Shown here in pieces: positions 51,943 to 64,000 of a stretch of 64,000 nt of DNA (positions are counted from its first letter, which is position 1; every line of letters starts with the position of its first letter). Made by a program: the position numbers and the translations under genes. The DNA lies in contig OZ199839.1 of assembly GCA_964304625.1 (NCBI GenBank), forward strand, positions 6,262,001-6,326,000, in the 5' to 3' direction. Source of the stretch: Kudoa neothunni. Its lineage: Eukaryota > Cnidaria. Under the pieces are notes generated by a model. That model saw only the letters and a program-made list of their open reading frames with translations, ran no database searches and was not told the DNA's origin.

Positions 51943-53721
51943 TGACCTAGAGGAAGGAAAACCTATTGAAACATTGGACACAACAAACGTATTGAGCTCA
52001 TTTTCGCACTTTATAAGAGAAGAGATGCTCGAAGAAATTTTATCGTTCACAAACCGTAAAGGTCTTGAAAAATATAATGATCCGTAGAAACTCCTAGATT
52101 GCATCGGATTAAAAGCTTTCTTAGGATTGCTGTTATTGGCTGGTGCCTATAAATCAAACCTAGAGTGTACAATGATTCTGTGGCATGAAATTCAAGGAAG
52201 ATCATTATTTCGCGCCATTATAAGTGAAATAAGATTTCAAAAAATCTTAAACTTCTTGCGCTTTGATGAACATTGGAAGCGTAAAAACTTCCCAAATTCA
52301 GTTGATAAATTTTCCCCCGCCAGGGAACTGTTTGGAAATTTTTCGGAAATCTGTAAGAATAGTTATATCCCTGGACCTAATTTGACCGTAGATAAACAAC
52401 TATATCCGTTCCGAGGGAGTGTATCATTTCTTGTGTACATACTAAAAAAACCATCCAAATATGGGCTAAAATTTTGGATCGTATGTGATAGTCAAACGCG
52501 TTACGTATCCAACTTTTTGCCTTACTTGGGTAAAATTGATGAATGCCGTGAAACAAATCTATGTTTTAAAGTTGTCATTGATTTGACTCAACATTTGTTG
52601 AAATCGGGAAAAACTATTACATGCAATAATTATTTCACTTCCTGGAAGCTAGCTCAATATTTATGATAAAGAAAAACGTCCATTCTTGTCACGGTACACC
52701 AATGTCGAACATTTATTCCAACCAAATAACTCTCGGAAGATATTTTCATCCTAATTTCTTATGTACCGACGAAAAACAAGGCTGTAATAATTCTTTCTTC
52801 AGAGTACCATCGTAAACCAAAAGCAATTTTAGATTATAATGTAAAGGAGTGTGATGTTGACACTTTGGATCAATGTATTTCCATGTATACATGGAAAAGA
52901 AAATGTTGACATTGGCAGTTCGCAGTATTTTGCAAATACTTGATATAACTGCGTGCAATGCATTTGTTGTATTTATTCATGGCAATCCCCATTATTGGGA
53001 CACAAACAAGTCAAATCGTCGCCAACGATTTCTCGCGGATTTGTCCATGTCATTAATTAAGCCCGAGCAAGAATGGAGATATAAAATTGCATTTGTTTCT
53101 AACCAGCCTGCTGTTAAAAGAATAATGGAAATAGTTTGTTTCGAATTTAACAAAGAAAGTGATCCTCCAGTGGAAAACCAAGAAAATAATCAAAGAAAGC
53201 GATGCCGTTTGTGTCCTATTATCAGTATTGCACGTAGAAGCAAGCAAATCTGTCACTTATGTGATCGAAATGTTTGTAATGAGCATTCAAAGAAAAAAAT
53301 TATTTGTTTAAATTGTGACTCACAACGAAATTAATTTAAACATATTTTTTGCCTATGGTTTTTTTATTGAACGCAATGTGACGTTTATAACGATTGGAAC
53401 ATATAGTAGAAATGAATTTAAAATAAAGGATTTCTATTTTGGTTAACAACCATAATAGGAATGTTGATTAAAATACAAATAAATTAAAGCTGACACTGAA
53501 TAAATACATTTTAATAATAGGAAACAATATAATAATTTTTTTGTTATGCGTAATAATATAGTTTATCTTATTACCTTAACTGTTCTATTTTTATTTATAT
53601 ATCGTATATAATGTGACCTGCCAATAGCAGAAGAGTTAATTTAAGATTAAATTATAATAATGCATTTGACCTAAGTTAATTCTTGGGCTCCTGGAACCCA
53701 GGGTTAGTGTTTAAGGGTTAA
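51943..53721 (+). mobile_element. piggyBac transposon, 5' truncated, inactive
   Basis: Coding remnants from ~51943: N-terminal helix region (FSHFIREEMLEEILSFTNRK), then 52127-52666 with LTVDKQLYPFRG (first Asp) and SKYGLKFWIVCDSQTRYVSN. At the second site CNNYFTS replaces the usual DNYFTS (Asp to Asn). After a frame break, VDTLDQ (third Asp) lies near 52856, with the C-terminal part 52873-53334 ending in a Cys/His-rich zinc tail (CRLCP…CHLCDRNVCNEH). Likely right end AAGGG with TTAA at 53718-53721. The 5' end is lost next to the Helitron/simple-repeat junction. Confidence 0.75.
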
Positions 53722-54873
53722 TTCCTAACGTCTAAAACACATGTAGCCGATAAATCCTAATTTAATCTTATGACGTCATGGTAATCCCACTATAGGAAAA
53801 AGGAAAACCTACGATTAGAGCATTTCTTTAAGGTTTAATATATATTAATTGTGATAATATGTCGTTGTATATTGTTATCTTTTAATAATTTTAATACGAA
53901 GTTAAACCATTAAGTATGGGGATATATGGAGAAAATGTGTTCAATTATACAAACATTTTTTCTAGGATAAATTCTTATATTTTTCCAAAGCTTGAAATTA
54001 TTTAGTATACAAATATATTTTCAGAGATTAAACGAATTTTGTACGGAAATTTTTGAGGTTTTCATTTTTAAAAATAAGAGATTTTCAAGTGGCTATTGGT
54101 ACGGTAAATGGTATTCAGGTGACACTAGTTTGGACTATAAATCTATAGCCAACTTGTAAGTTGAAGTTGCTGAGATTAAAAATTCTCATTACGCAAGCGG
54201 ACATGCCGTTTAAGATTAAATTGTACTGCTGCCAATAGCCTCCGCCAGAAGATTTATCTAAAATGGGGTCACGAAAGTCCCCGCATGGTCCATGGAGGGT
54301 TAAACAAGAAAATTTTGTTCCCAAATAATTTTCATTATTAAAATAGAGGAAGTTTGCCACAATAAATTTAAAATTATTTACAGTAAAATAGAGCGAATAT
54401 TAAAATAATTAAATGAAGATGTAAAGTTTAATGGGAAGATAAATAAAAAACGGCTCTAAAGAACCCTAAGTTTGTTGGAGGTTAAAAGTATAATTGTTTA
54501 ATTAATGTGATTACTCACCTCCATTATATTAATTTCCCATGTATTTTATGCATTCTAGAACTACACGTAACATTTCCTTTTCTATATAAATCTGAAAACA
54601 TCCACGGAGAAATTTGACGTAATCTGTATAAATAATGTAATTGATTTGATGTATATGCTCATACTGTTACTTTTAAAGAATTCTCATTACGTTAAAAAAT
54701 ATTGATTACACAATTTTTCTGTTGTCTAAAATTCTATCTATTTTTGATTGTTATATTTAAAATAAATATGCGTGAATAAACACGGAAATTTTATAATTCC
54801 AATTAATTCGTAAAATGGGGTAAATATGTTATGATAAACTATGTTATTCATCAAAATGAAGCTTTTTAATAAT
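53722..54873. other. Intergenic with one piggyBac-like terminus
   Basis: No gene. 54282-54302, read on the minus strand, is TTAACCCTCCATGGACCATG, followed by CGTGACCCC; this closely parallels the left end of the 4983-6371 element and suggests a solo end or an unrecognised MITE reaching toward 53.8 kb. Confidence 0.45.
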
Positions 54874-57800
54874 TCATTCTTTGATCTTGTTTTCATTTTT
54901 TCTATTTTCTTCCAAAAAATGTGGAAAGTTTTTCTAAAAATTACAATACATATTAAATATGTAATAAAATAAGAAACCTTTATCCTTTCTATTATAAGAC
55001 ATGACTTTGTGGTTATTTCTTCGTTGAAAGACGTTGACGATAACTCAAGAAATAAATTCAAAATATCGGGCAAAATGCCACTTTCCTCGATAAACTCTGA
55101 TGGCACAAATTGAAAAATATCTTCCGCAATAGGTATCAAAAATTCTATAAATGTTACCCAAAAGTTTTTTTGGGGATATGGCAAAATTTTCTTAAAGAGT
55201 GGCATCACAGAACCAATAATTATTCCTTTATACAACGCTAATGCTTCATGAATGAAATTTTCCATACTTTTTAAGCCCCTTTCAACATCGGAAGAGTATA
55301 ACATACTTGGGGCTTGTGAACTTTCACTCTCAAATTCATGTTTAATTCTAAATTTTTCCTTATTTTGCCGAACGAAGGCATCAAATGCATGGGAGAAAAT
55401 ATCGCCTAGAATTTGAATATCACAAATATTCAAGGCATTTTCGAAACCGGGTATGGTAATAAACTCCTTAAATATAATTAAAAGCTCAGTTATTGTCACC
55501 GCTGAGGAATTTTTAGTGCATCTCAGAAATTCTGGTTTCAAGTTAGTATTCCACATATTAGTTGCCCCATCAATATCACCATGCAGGATAGAACAGTTAA
55601 GTAATCGGTACACACCTTTTGCGGTAGGGCAATAAATGGATTCATGCAAAGTATTTTTAAGTATATCAGAAAGAATATTCAAATAAATTTCAAAACTTTC
55701 GTAGACTTTATCAGTACAGTTTTCTACCAAAACGACCACGAATTCACACAGCCAATGTATAACACCAAGGTCGTCCTCAAAAAAACAAGTTTTACATCCA
55801 TATAGAGGCGCCGACTTTAAAAGTTCTTTTACGTCGCCTTCCCGTGGGATGCTAACAAAATGGTTTACCTCAGTGAGATATTTAGCTATCGAAGACTTTA
55901 ATTTGGGCAATAACTTGAGTAAACGTGGTGGCTTGCATTTGGCCATGCCCTTTAATAGTGGGAAGAAGCAAGGCTGAATATCAAGCCTGTCTTTTAATAA
56001 TATATGTGAATTATCGAAATTTTCTATATAATCTATAGTGAGTAAAGTAAATTGTTCCATTTCATGTGGAAAGTTTCTCTAAAAATTACAATACATATTA
56101 AATATGTAATAAAATAAGGAACCTTTATCCTTTCTACTATAAGACATGACTTTGTGGTTATTTCTTCGTCGAAAGACGTTGACGATAACTCAAGAAATAA
56201 ATTCAAAATATCGGGCAAAATTCCACTTTCCTTGATAAACTCTGACGGCACAAATTGAAAAATATCTTCCGCAATAGGTATCAAAAAGTTTATAAATTGT
56301 ACCCACAAGTGTTTTTGGGGATATGACGAAATTTTCTTAAAGAGTGGCATCACAGAACCAATAATTATTCCTTTATACAATGCCAATGCTTCATGAATGA
56401 AATTACCCATACTTTTTAAGCCCCTTTCAACATCGTAACGGTGTAACATACTTGGGGCTTGTGAACTTTCACTCTCAAATTCATGTTTAATTCTAAATTC
56501 TTCCTTATTTTTTCGAACGAAGGCATCAAATGCATGGGAGAAAATATCGCCCAGAATTTGAATATCGCAAATATTCAAGGCATTTTCGAAACCGGGTATG
56601 GTAATAAATTCCTTAAAGATAATTAAAAGTTTGGTTATTGTCACCGCTGAGGAATTTTTAGTGCATCTCAGAAATTCTGATTTCAAGTTAGTATTCCACA
56701 TATTAGTTGCCCCATCAATATCACCATGCAGGATAGAACAGTTAAGTAATCGGTACACACCTTTTGCGGTAGGGCAATAAATGGATTCATGCAAAGTATT
56801 TTTAAGTATATCAGAAAGAATATTCAAATAAATTTCAAAACTTTCGTAGACTTTATCAGTATAGTTTTCTACCAAAACGACCACGAAATCACACAGCCAA
56901 TGTATAACACCAAGGTCGTTCTCAAAAGAACAAGATGTACATCCATATAGAGGCGCCGACTTTAAAAGTTCTTTTACGTCGCCTTCCCGTGGGATGCTAA
57001 CAAAATGGTTTATATCAGTGAGATACTTAGCTATCGAAGACTTTAATTTGGGCAATAACTTGAGTAAACGTGGTGGCTTGCATTTGGCCATGCCCCTTAA
57101 TAGTGGGAAGAAGCAAGGCTGAATATCAAGCCTGTCTTTTAATAATATATGTGAATTATCGAAATTTTCTATATAATCTATAGTGAGTAAAGTAAATTGT
57201 TCCATTTCATGTGGTAAGTCACATAAGCTTTCATTACATAAGAAAATCAGCAATCTATGTCCATAATAATCAAAGCTAGCGGACGTCGAGAAGAATTTGC
57301 GCAATATTATAAAAATATGGTCTATTATTCCAGAAATGTAGCGGTGAGGCTCAGATTTGATAATTTTAAAAACAATTCTTAAGGAAGTAGTTAGTGTATA
57401 TGTAAGCTTCGTCGTTGCATCGTCATTTGATTTGGAAATTAGATCACACAAAGAGATCCAAATATTCGTCGCCCCAATTAAGGCAATCTCAAACTTGATA
57501 TAGCTGCATTTACAAACAATTTTTTCCAAAGCTCTTATGGCTATTATTTTGATGAAGCCATTATTATGATTTGTTGCCGCCTCTACAATTAACGATAAGA
57601 CTTCTTTGTGGAAGCCAATCAGTGTGTCCCGATGGTACATAAGGCATAATAACTCAGCTAGTTCAATTGTAGAATACAAAATTTTTGGATTTTCACAAGA
57701 AAAATAAGGTAGTACTATACGAAGCATTTCCCGGGGCTCTAAACGTTCCCCTTTTCTTGAGTAAGAAGCCAATAAGTACATAATTTCAATTGCTGTATCA

Positions 57801-59183
57801 ATCTTTCTCCAATCAGAAGATTTTAAATATTCGTTAGCTCGTTTTTGAAACAAGTTATATACAACTTCGCTATCAAGTGCAGGCACAATACTACGGAAAA
57901 ATGTTTGCATTAGCGTTTGTTCATTCTCTGAGAAGAAAGCGTTGTATAATATGTAATTGTCTATAAGCCATTGTTCTGGGTTGCTAGGATAGGAGTCAAT
58001 ATGAAAACGTAGTGCATTGTCAATCATAGCTGGTATGAAACATTCACAGTTTTCTCTAACCTCCTCCCGAAACCATACAATAAGTTTCTCGGTCAATTTG
58101 TACAGCTCATAGTGGACTGGCCTTTCAATGCTGCTATTATTTTGAAGTTGCACCAATGTTTTGAAGGTCAGTTGTGAATAATCTTTAAATAAAAATGAAT
58201 AAGCTTGATATATCTCATGCATTTCTTTCATAAATAAAAGCCCCTCAGTAGTAGATACAAAAGTTTCCATTGCCTTCAATATATGTGGAATCACGATTGA
58301 AAAATATATAACAAAAGGATCGTCATCCAATTCGTCAACGAAGTAAATCATATTATTCATTGGAATCCATACAAACTAAAGTATATTTATATGTATATAA
58401 ATAGATATGGAGTTCATTTAAATGTTGAATCGGTCGAATATAATTTTTAGAATATTTATTTTTAATAATATCTCATACATTTGGGATATCTGAACTTTTT
58501 TCAAAACATTCAATGAAAAATTTGCTATATTGCACGTACGTATCCTCATCGGTTGTTGAAAATAATCCTCCATGGTATCTACAATCAAAAGCTCCTAATT
58601 TACAAACAGAAATTTATTTTACCTGAAAAAGACTGTTACACTGTCATGCAACTCCAAATTATTAGAAGTTAGACAACGGGTAACCAATTCCATAATAACT
58701 TCCAATTTATCTATTTTATTTTTGTTGATCAGTCTAATAACACTAGCGCAAGTCGATAACAATTTTTCTTGATGAGATTTCACTTCTTCATTGACTAATA
58801 GGTTAAAGAGGTGGGCCTTTATTTCATTGACTAACTTATCAGAAACATTATTATCAATACAGAAAGTATCGCAGTAATGTTTGAGGAATAATGAAGCCGT
58901 TTGTTTCAACTTGACGAATATTATTGTAGTAAAATAGTGGGAATTTACCTTATATGATTTTTGAGAGGATAAAACATCAAGCAAAAACTGTATTTTTTGA
59001 TTAATCGGAAATAAATTCAATTTCACCTTCGATCATTAGTTAAAATATTAATCAATATTTATAACAGCTTACTAACGTGCAACTATTTCTTATGTCACAA
59101 AAAGGACCAAACTCACTTAAAATTGAACAAAATTCTACAAAATCCGACTTTTCATAGTTATTTTTATTAGACTCGATTTTCAT
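54874..59183 (-). CDS. Importin-13/transportin-3-like nuclear transport receptor with internal duplication
   Basis: HEAT-repeat karyopherin-beta of the TNPO3/IPO13 type, which imports SR proteins and other cargo with Ran. Exons (minus): 59183-59073, 59026-58623, 58578-58479, 58375-56123, 56078-54978, 54933-54874; introns 46, 44, 103, 44 and 44 bp; all in frame, 1342 aa. The start at 59183 (MKIESNKNNYEKSDFVEF) was chosen because the frame at 59026 begins with GTG straight after an AG. Family resemblance: TTDEDTYVQYSKFFIECFE (residues ~175-195) matches the D/E-x-x-Y-x-x-F/Y-F region, and PSNPEQWLIDNYILYNAFFS matches the W-x-x-x-E-A-x-L region before the HEAT array. Residues ~957-1323 repeat the preceding ~367 residues with roughly two dozen substitutions. 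Without the duplication the protein would be ~975 aa, close to family length (~920-963). Probably the single essential host gene of this window. Confidence 0.8.
54925..56069 (-). repeat. Tandem duplication unit 2 in importin-like gene
   Basis: Second 1145 bp unit, ~93% identical to unit 1 at protein level by eye, with its own 44 bp intron in the same place. Confidence 0.9.
56070..57214 (-). repeat. Tandem duplication unit 1 in importin-like gene
   Basis: 1145 bp unit including a 44 bp intron; the 1101 coding bases are a multiple of three. Both junctions fall on CCACAT (minus strand), a six-base microhomology. Confidence 0.9.
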
Positions 59184-59689
59184 TGAAGCTCACTGCTTAA
59201 CGTGGATTTATCCGAAAATACCAATAATTCAATCGGCTGCTTACAAATCATCATTCATTAATTTGTTAATCTTTTATCAATAAAATTGTTATCGATTATC
59301 AAATCAACGCGACCATCTAAATACATTTGTGCCTCAATAGCGAATAGATACCCACTGAATAAATGCACCAATATGACTCATTACGGTTAAAGTTCAGTTC
59401 CTTCGGCGTCCGCCGGTTACACGCCATTGGTAATAATTGGGGGTTCAGGCTGTTTACATTTTCCGGAGTATGCTTCCTGCAATCTTCACGTACGAAAATT
59501 TAGATAACCTAAATTTTGAAGACTTATGTTAATTCAAGAATCATCCTGAAGATTTAATTATTTTTTTCCAACAACTTGACTTACTACTAACTTCAAGGTT
59601 TGTTCTTGTGGAGGTCAAATGAAACTTTCTCTAGGGAACAATGCTGCTGATGTTTCAAGTCATGCAGGAAGGAATGCTCGTTATGAAAA
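59184..59689 (-). other. Upstream region of importin-like gene
   Basis: No further gene. Likely holds the promoter of the minus-strand importin gene, but no defined core element is visible. 59395-59480 is less AT-rich than its surroundings. Confidence 0.4.
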
Positions 59690-60276
59690 AATACGTTTTT
59701 CTACCAAGCCCTACTTTCTGCGTATCTGTATCAAATTTTAAAGATTTTATATTTTTGGGGCGTGGGAGCGACGGAACAATCTTTCTTAATGAAAGAATGC
59801 CATATTAATTCTTCCGCCACTAATGTGGATTGGAAAAATTTTATACGTGACATTTGTTTGAGTCACTTCATTCGTAACCCAAACAAAGTGGGTGGCCCTG
59901 GCGTAAAAGTCCAAATAGACGAAAGTCAAATTCGTATGAGGAAGTTTGGGGTTGGTAGAATCCTACAAAATCAAAGTCTGTGGATAGTTGGTGGTGTGGA
60001 TGAGGATGGAAAGGTTTTTATGGTGGAAACCGAAAAGAGAGACACTCCCACTCTTGAAAATATTATTACTACTCATGTTGAGAGGGGATCCGTTATACAT
60101 ACAGATGGATGGCCTGCCTATAGTTCACTCACTGAGCTAGGTTATGAATACGGTCATGAGGCAGTAATTCATGATAGGGAGTTTGTCTCGTCTACAGGAG
60201 TCCACACCAATCGAATTGAGGGACTGTGGAGCGCTTCTAATCCTCCCGGGACGAAGGGGGTGCATTATGCACCCCA
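59690..60276 (+). mobile_element. Merlin (IS1016/ISXO2-like) transposase fragment
   Basis: Single open stretch from ~59762 with the ISXO2-like DDE domain: VGGPGVKVQIDES (first Asp ~residue 53), VIHTDGWPAY (second Asp ~115), GVHTNRIEGLW (Glu ~153), plus the upstream TNVDWKNFIRD HTH segment. Directly after EGLW the frame runs into GGGACGAAGGGGGTGCATTA (60248 on), which looks like the element's own terminal repeat, so the ~30-40 residue C-terminus is deleted. No left TIR found; catalytic triad intact but the element is incomplete. Confidence 0.75.
60248..60276 (+). repeat. Inverted repeat, Merlin-type terminus (left member)
   Basis: 29 bases, with internal perfect hairpin GGGGTGCAT/ATGCACCCC around one T. 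Inverse copy at 63151-63179. Confidence 0.7.
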
Positions 60277-60580
60277 ATTTTTTTATTATCAAAAATCTCC
60301 CTTTTTACACGTTAAGAATCTGATTCATGTTTTGTCAAATCTCACTACTTTATTAATATTTTTATCTAATAAATTTAAAATAGATAATTTGAAAGAAATT
60401 GGTTTAATATTACTAGTTAAAATGGCGCAGGTTATCCTTTACCTTCAAAAATTATAAATAATGATAAGTGGTGGTTACTATATCGTATAAAATTTATTTT
60501 TACATATAAAGCACTAATTAAATTAAAATGAAATGCGTAGAAAACCTAAGAAATCATATTTATAACTTATACCGAATTAG

Positions 60581-62330
60581 CCCCATGGACCATAGGATTA
60601 TTTTCAAAAACGCACGAGTGGTAACGTTGTCATTTGGGATCTGCAGGTGCATTTACGTTTGTATGAAAATTTGTTAATATTTAATTTTCGATAAAGTTAT
60701 GCTATCAGAAAATAATTCAGATGATCTTATTGGAGATTTTAATAATAATGAATATGCTGACAGTGACCTAGAATTTGAAGGTCGCAGGTCTGATGAATCC
60801 TCATATAATGATTTTATTGAATATTCTGGAATTTCAGATGACTCAGAAGTCGACGGTGATGAAATATTGCAAGGGATAACGACTAGTAAACCAGGTTTCC
60901 AGTGGAAATATGGCTGCAAATCAAGAAAACGAACGAGGTGCCACAATCATGTTATCGATAAGCCTGGTCCCATAGGAAATTCAGGAAATATTTCGTCAAT
61001 TTTATCTTCGTTCCAGCTGTTTTTTTCTGATTCTGTGTTAGAAAAAATTTTATTCTTCACGAATAAGTACAGGCAGTCAAGTACTCAGTATAAACATACA
61101 AATACAATAACGATGGAAGAATTAGTGGCCTTCCTTGATGTTATGATTGCGTCTGGTCGTTGTAATGGATCAAGAATGTCCCTCAAACTCCTTTGGAAAA
61201 CTCACCCCCTATTTTAGCAGCCTTTTTTCAGCTGCAATATCGAGAGACCGATTCACCCTCATTTATCGGACTATCCGATTTGATGACAAACTAGAACCTA
61301 TCCGTGAGATTTTCGAGGAAATCAATATATCTTTTCGGGAAAATTTTTCACCCGGTTTACATATAACCATTGATGAACGAATGGTAGGTTTCCGAGGTAA
61401 GTGTCCATTCCGTGTCTACATAAAGAATAAACCCGTACGTTTTGGTATGAAACTTTGGGTTGCAGCCGATGCTGACACCTCATATTTGCTGAATGTGCAA
61501 CCGTACATAGGAAGGATGGGCAACGTACGCGAGACTAAACAAGGGGAAAGGGTTTTCAAAGACCTCATGACTCTGGTTTTTGGTTCTGGGCGAGGATTGA
61601 CAACTGACAATTTTTTCACCTCCGTGCCCTTGGCATTATTTTTACTACAGAAAAATATTACACTTACTGGAACTTTGTGAAGAAACAACAGATATGTACC
61701 TGATATTCTTCGAGATTTTGCTTCTCTGAAGACGTGACATTAGTGTCATATATTCCCAAGAAAAATCGTAATGTTTTTCTATTGTCGACTGAAATCCATG
61801 ACAGTTCGATTGAACCATCAGAAAGAAAATGCCCCGAAATTATTCTAAATTATAATCAGACCAAAGGGGGCGTTGACAATGACGATCGGATGACGCAACA
61901 ATACAGCTGTGCTCGGACAACAAGAAGGTGGCCATTCAGGTTGTTTATGGACCTTATTGATATATCAACATTGAATTCTTATATTATATGGATGATGGAT
62001 GTCGAGGTTCCCAGACTGGCGATCAAGTGATCAAAGTCGGCGCCAGTATTTTCTTCGGGGACTGGCAACTGAATTAGTCAAACCGAATGTTTTGAGTCGT
62101 CAAAGTTTAGGACATATTTATCACTCTCATATTAAATTTGGATTTAATATATTTGACAAATACATAAAGGACGGTCAAACATCTATTTCTAATGAAGAAA
62201 CTTTAATCCCAGTACAGTCAAGATGTACGCTTTGTCCAAGGAATATTGACGGGAAGTCCAGAGTTTCATGCTACACATGCAAGAAGACAGTGTGCCATTC
62301 GCATCGAATTTAAAAAAAAGTTATACAATG
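60581..62330 (+). mobile_element. piggyBac transposon, frame-broken, catalytic triad present
   Basis: Left end TTAG then CCCCATGGACCATAGG (60581), similar to the end at 54302. Acidic N-terminus from 60699 (MLSENNSDDLIGDFNN), PGFQWK, then DDE core: ITIDERMVGFRG, TTDNFFTS and GGVDNDDRM carry all three Asp. C-terminal zinc tail CTLCPRNIDGKSR…CYTCKKTVCHSH ends at 62313. Broken into at least four frames (shifts near 61190, 61680, 62000) with ~one stop. No right TIR recognised. Younger than the 51943 copy judging from its intact motifs. Confidence 0.75.
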
Positions 62331-63150
62331 TCTTAGTTGTAATATGGAATCAAACTAATGTTCAAAAATTAATCCAATTTTAACAGATTTTTTAAATTGT
62401 GAAATATTTTTTAGTTCAAAAGTCCATTTATGTATGGTATTCATCTCCTCGAGAATAGAATGAAAATTACACAATGAATATATCATGTTTTAGTTAAAAT
62501 TGTAATAGCTAACTTACAAATTTTTTTAATTGGAATATTTATTTTCATGCGTTCGGTGCTGCTTTGAAAATTCAACTTAACCCATTAATAATAATAATAA
62601 ATAATATAATACATTTTGAAAGCTACAAGTGAGAATAAATCCTAAAATACTTAACTCATATCGTTAAGATTAGTATGTATACATGAAATTAATTTATTCT
62701 GTTCAATCATCAGTATTTATCTATATTACATTTCGTTTTTACTAAGTTATAGAATCGGAAGCTACAACGCAACGACGATTATTAGGTGAGAAAGAATTCC
62801 CTGCTAATTTAATCTCATTATCCATATATGGGAATAACGAGAATAATCGGTAGTTTACATAGACCTGGATGGCTCGACTCTCGGTATAGATGTAAAAAAA
62901 ACTCTGAAGCCGATAGCTGAATCTTCTAAGAATTTATAGAGAGCTTTATTGTTTTATTGAATACGTTTCGCTTGAATATTACGTTGATCCATCGTTTCTT
63001 TAATGGATTGTTCTTATTTGTTAAATGTGTTTTTTTTCTATAGAGCTATACAATTTTGACTTCTGGGTGGATCTTTTTAATATGTAAATAATTTTTACTC
63101 AAATTAAACGGTGTATTGCATCAATAAAGAGTAATAACATGAAAATTTTC
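62331..63150. other. Intergenic, no gene seen
   Basis: AT-rich; nothing recognised apart from a short AAT/AATA run near 62588-62612. Confidence 0.5.
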
Positions 63151-63179
63151 TGGAGTGCATAATGCACCCCCTTCGTCCC
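63151..63179 (-). repeat. Inverted repeat, Merlin-type terminus (right member)
   Basis: Inverse of 60248-60276 with one or two mismatches; followed by CGCGTTAG. The ~120 bases to its right, read on the minus strand, may be remnants of a Merlin C-terminal region but are not convincing. Confidence 0.6.
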
Positions 63180-64000
63180 CCGCGTTAGTTTTTTGAGCTC
63201 CGTCTTCCGAGGGTAAAGCGGAAATATCGTTCGGTGGCGAATAAAAAAAGGGAAATGATCGCTTCCTATATTGCCGAATGGATATTTAAATGACTCCATA
63301 GGAAACGTGTTCTTTCTAAACTTTTAGAAGCAATTAAACATATTTATATTTTATAGATTTTGTTTTATTGTAAAAATTTATATAATTATGTCTTTTTCCA
63401 ATCGTCAATGAATAAATATTTTTGGTAAATTACGGCATTCTTAAGTTTATTTTAATTAGTGTTAAGTGTTAACCCATTATTTTTTATAATGATTATATAT
63501 ATAAACATATTTATCAAATAATGAAGGTTTTTGTATAAAATAACAAAATCTTCCGAAAATTAAGTTAAAAGACAGATTGTTTTACATTAACTTGGGCTCA
63601 TTAGGATACAATTAAAAAAGAAATGGCATGATATGTGATTTTTATCCATCTAAAAACTATTAAAAATTATATTAAGGTTCAAATATCATGAGTCGACATT
63701 TAGTTTTAGCTTATACATTTTTTAAAAAAGAACATGTTGTAAGATATAAAAAATATTTACTATTTAACTTTAAAATGTAATCTCATTTTAGGTTTTATAC
63801 CGTTATCTGTCATTTGTTTTAAAAAATAACAAATAAAATCCATGATATATACAATACCATTAAAAATATTCGTTTATGTATAATTTTTAAATTTAAGAAT
63901 AAAAACAAGCACTAATTTGTACCATATTATATTGTTATGCACATAAATTGACACCTTATTTTTTAATTTTTTAACATTTAAATAGTACATATTATATTTT
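63180..64000. other. Intergenic, no gene seen
   Basis: AT-rich sequence with no recognisable coding or repeat boundary. Confidence 0.5.

Noticed and set aside
54115-54360. 81-codon minus-strand frame
   Set aside because: It runs through the piggyBac-like terminus at 54302; no recognisable domain.
59395-59480. Less AT-rich block suggestive of a tRNA or other RNA gene
   Set aside because: No cloverleaf or A/B box pair could be fitted.
1-64000. CRISPR arrays, bacterial operons, ribosome binding sites, rRNA
   Set aside because: Intron-bearing eukaryotic sequence; no spaced direct repeats or rRNA motifs seen.

Overview
Strongly AT-rich eukaryotic DNA with very short introns (mostly 37-45 bp) and a dense mix of DNA transposons (pogo/Tigger, piggyBac, MULE, Merlin, hAT, Helitron) plus one Ty3/Gypsy fossil. 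An importin-13/transportin-3 gene and multidomain signal-peptide/single-TM proteins point to an animal with compact introns. A myxozoan-like parasite would fit, but nothing here proves the taxon.

The dominant content is a tandem family of large modular secreted/membrane proteins that I do not recognise. Four plus-strand copies are present: the 3' end of copy 0 (1-934), copy A (7580-14642), copy B (19078-25995) and copy C (42614-49609). A shorter divergent relative, D, lies on the minus strand (37230-34216). I rebuilt the exons by eye. B (1950 aa), C (2008 aa) and D (869 aa) are uninterrupted from a signal peptide to a C-terminal TM helix. Copy A has single-base indels throughout its 3' half. 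Almost every intron is phase 1, so most exons are self-contained modules. Many modules end in a fibronectin-III-like pattern (L-x4/5-Y-x-I/V) preceded by four spaced cysteines. The A/B/C ectodomain reads as three super-repeats, each a large Cys module followed by several small ones. D carries only one such unit.

Layout: 0.9-7.6 kb, intergenic DNA with a pogo relic and a non-autonomous piggyBac; 14.6-19 kb, pogo and piggyBac relics and a Helitron; 26-34 kb, Helitron tail, pogo and a MULE with ~245 bp TIRs; 34.2-37.2 kb, gene D; 37.4-39.1 kb, Gypsy fossil; ~40 kb, hAT MITE; 49.9-53.7 kb, two abutting Helitrons and a dead piggyBac; 54.9-59.2 kb, importin gene (minus) with an in-frame tandem duplication of its C-terminal third; 59.7-63.2 kb, a Merlin transposase fragment and a second piggyBac. 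The last ~0.8 kb shows nothing.

The modular genes probably make surface proteins. The near-identical 3' blocks shared by A with C and by 0 with B suggest recent unequal exchange or gene conversion in a family that is still changing. The transposons are mostly broken and fill the spaces between copies.
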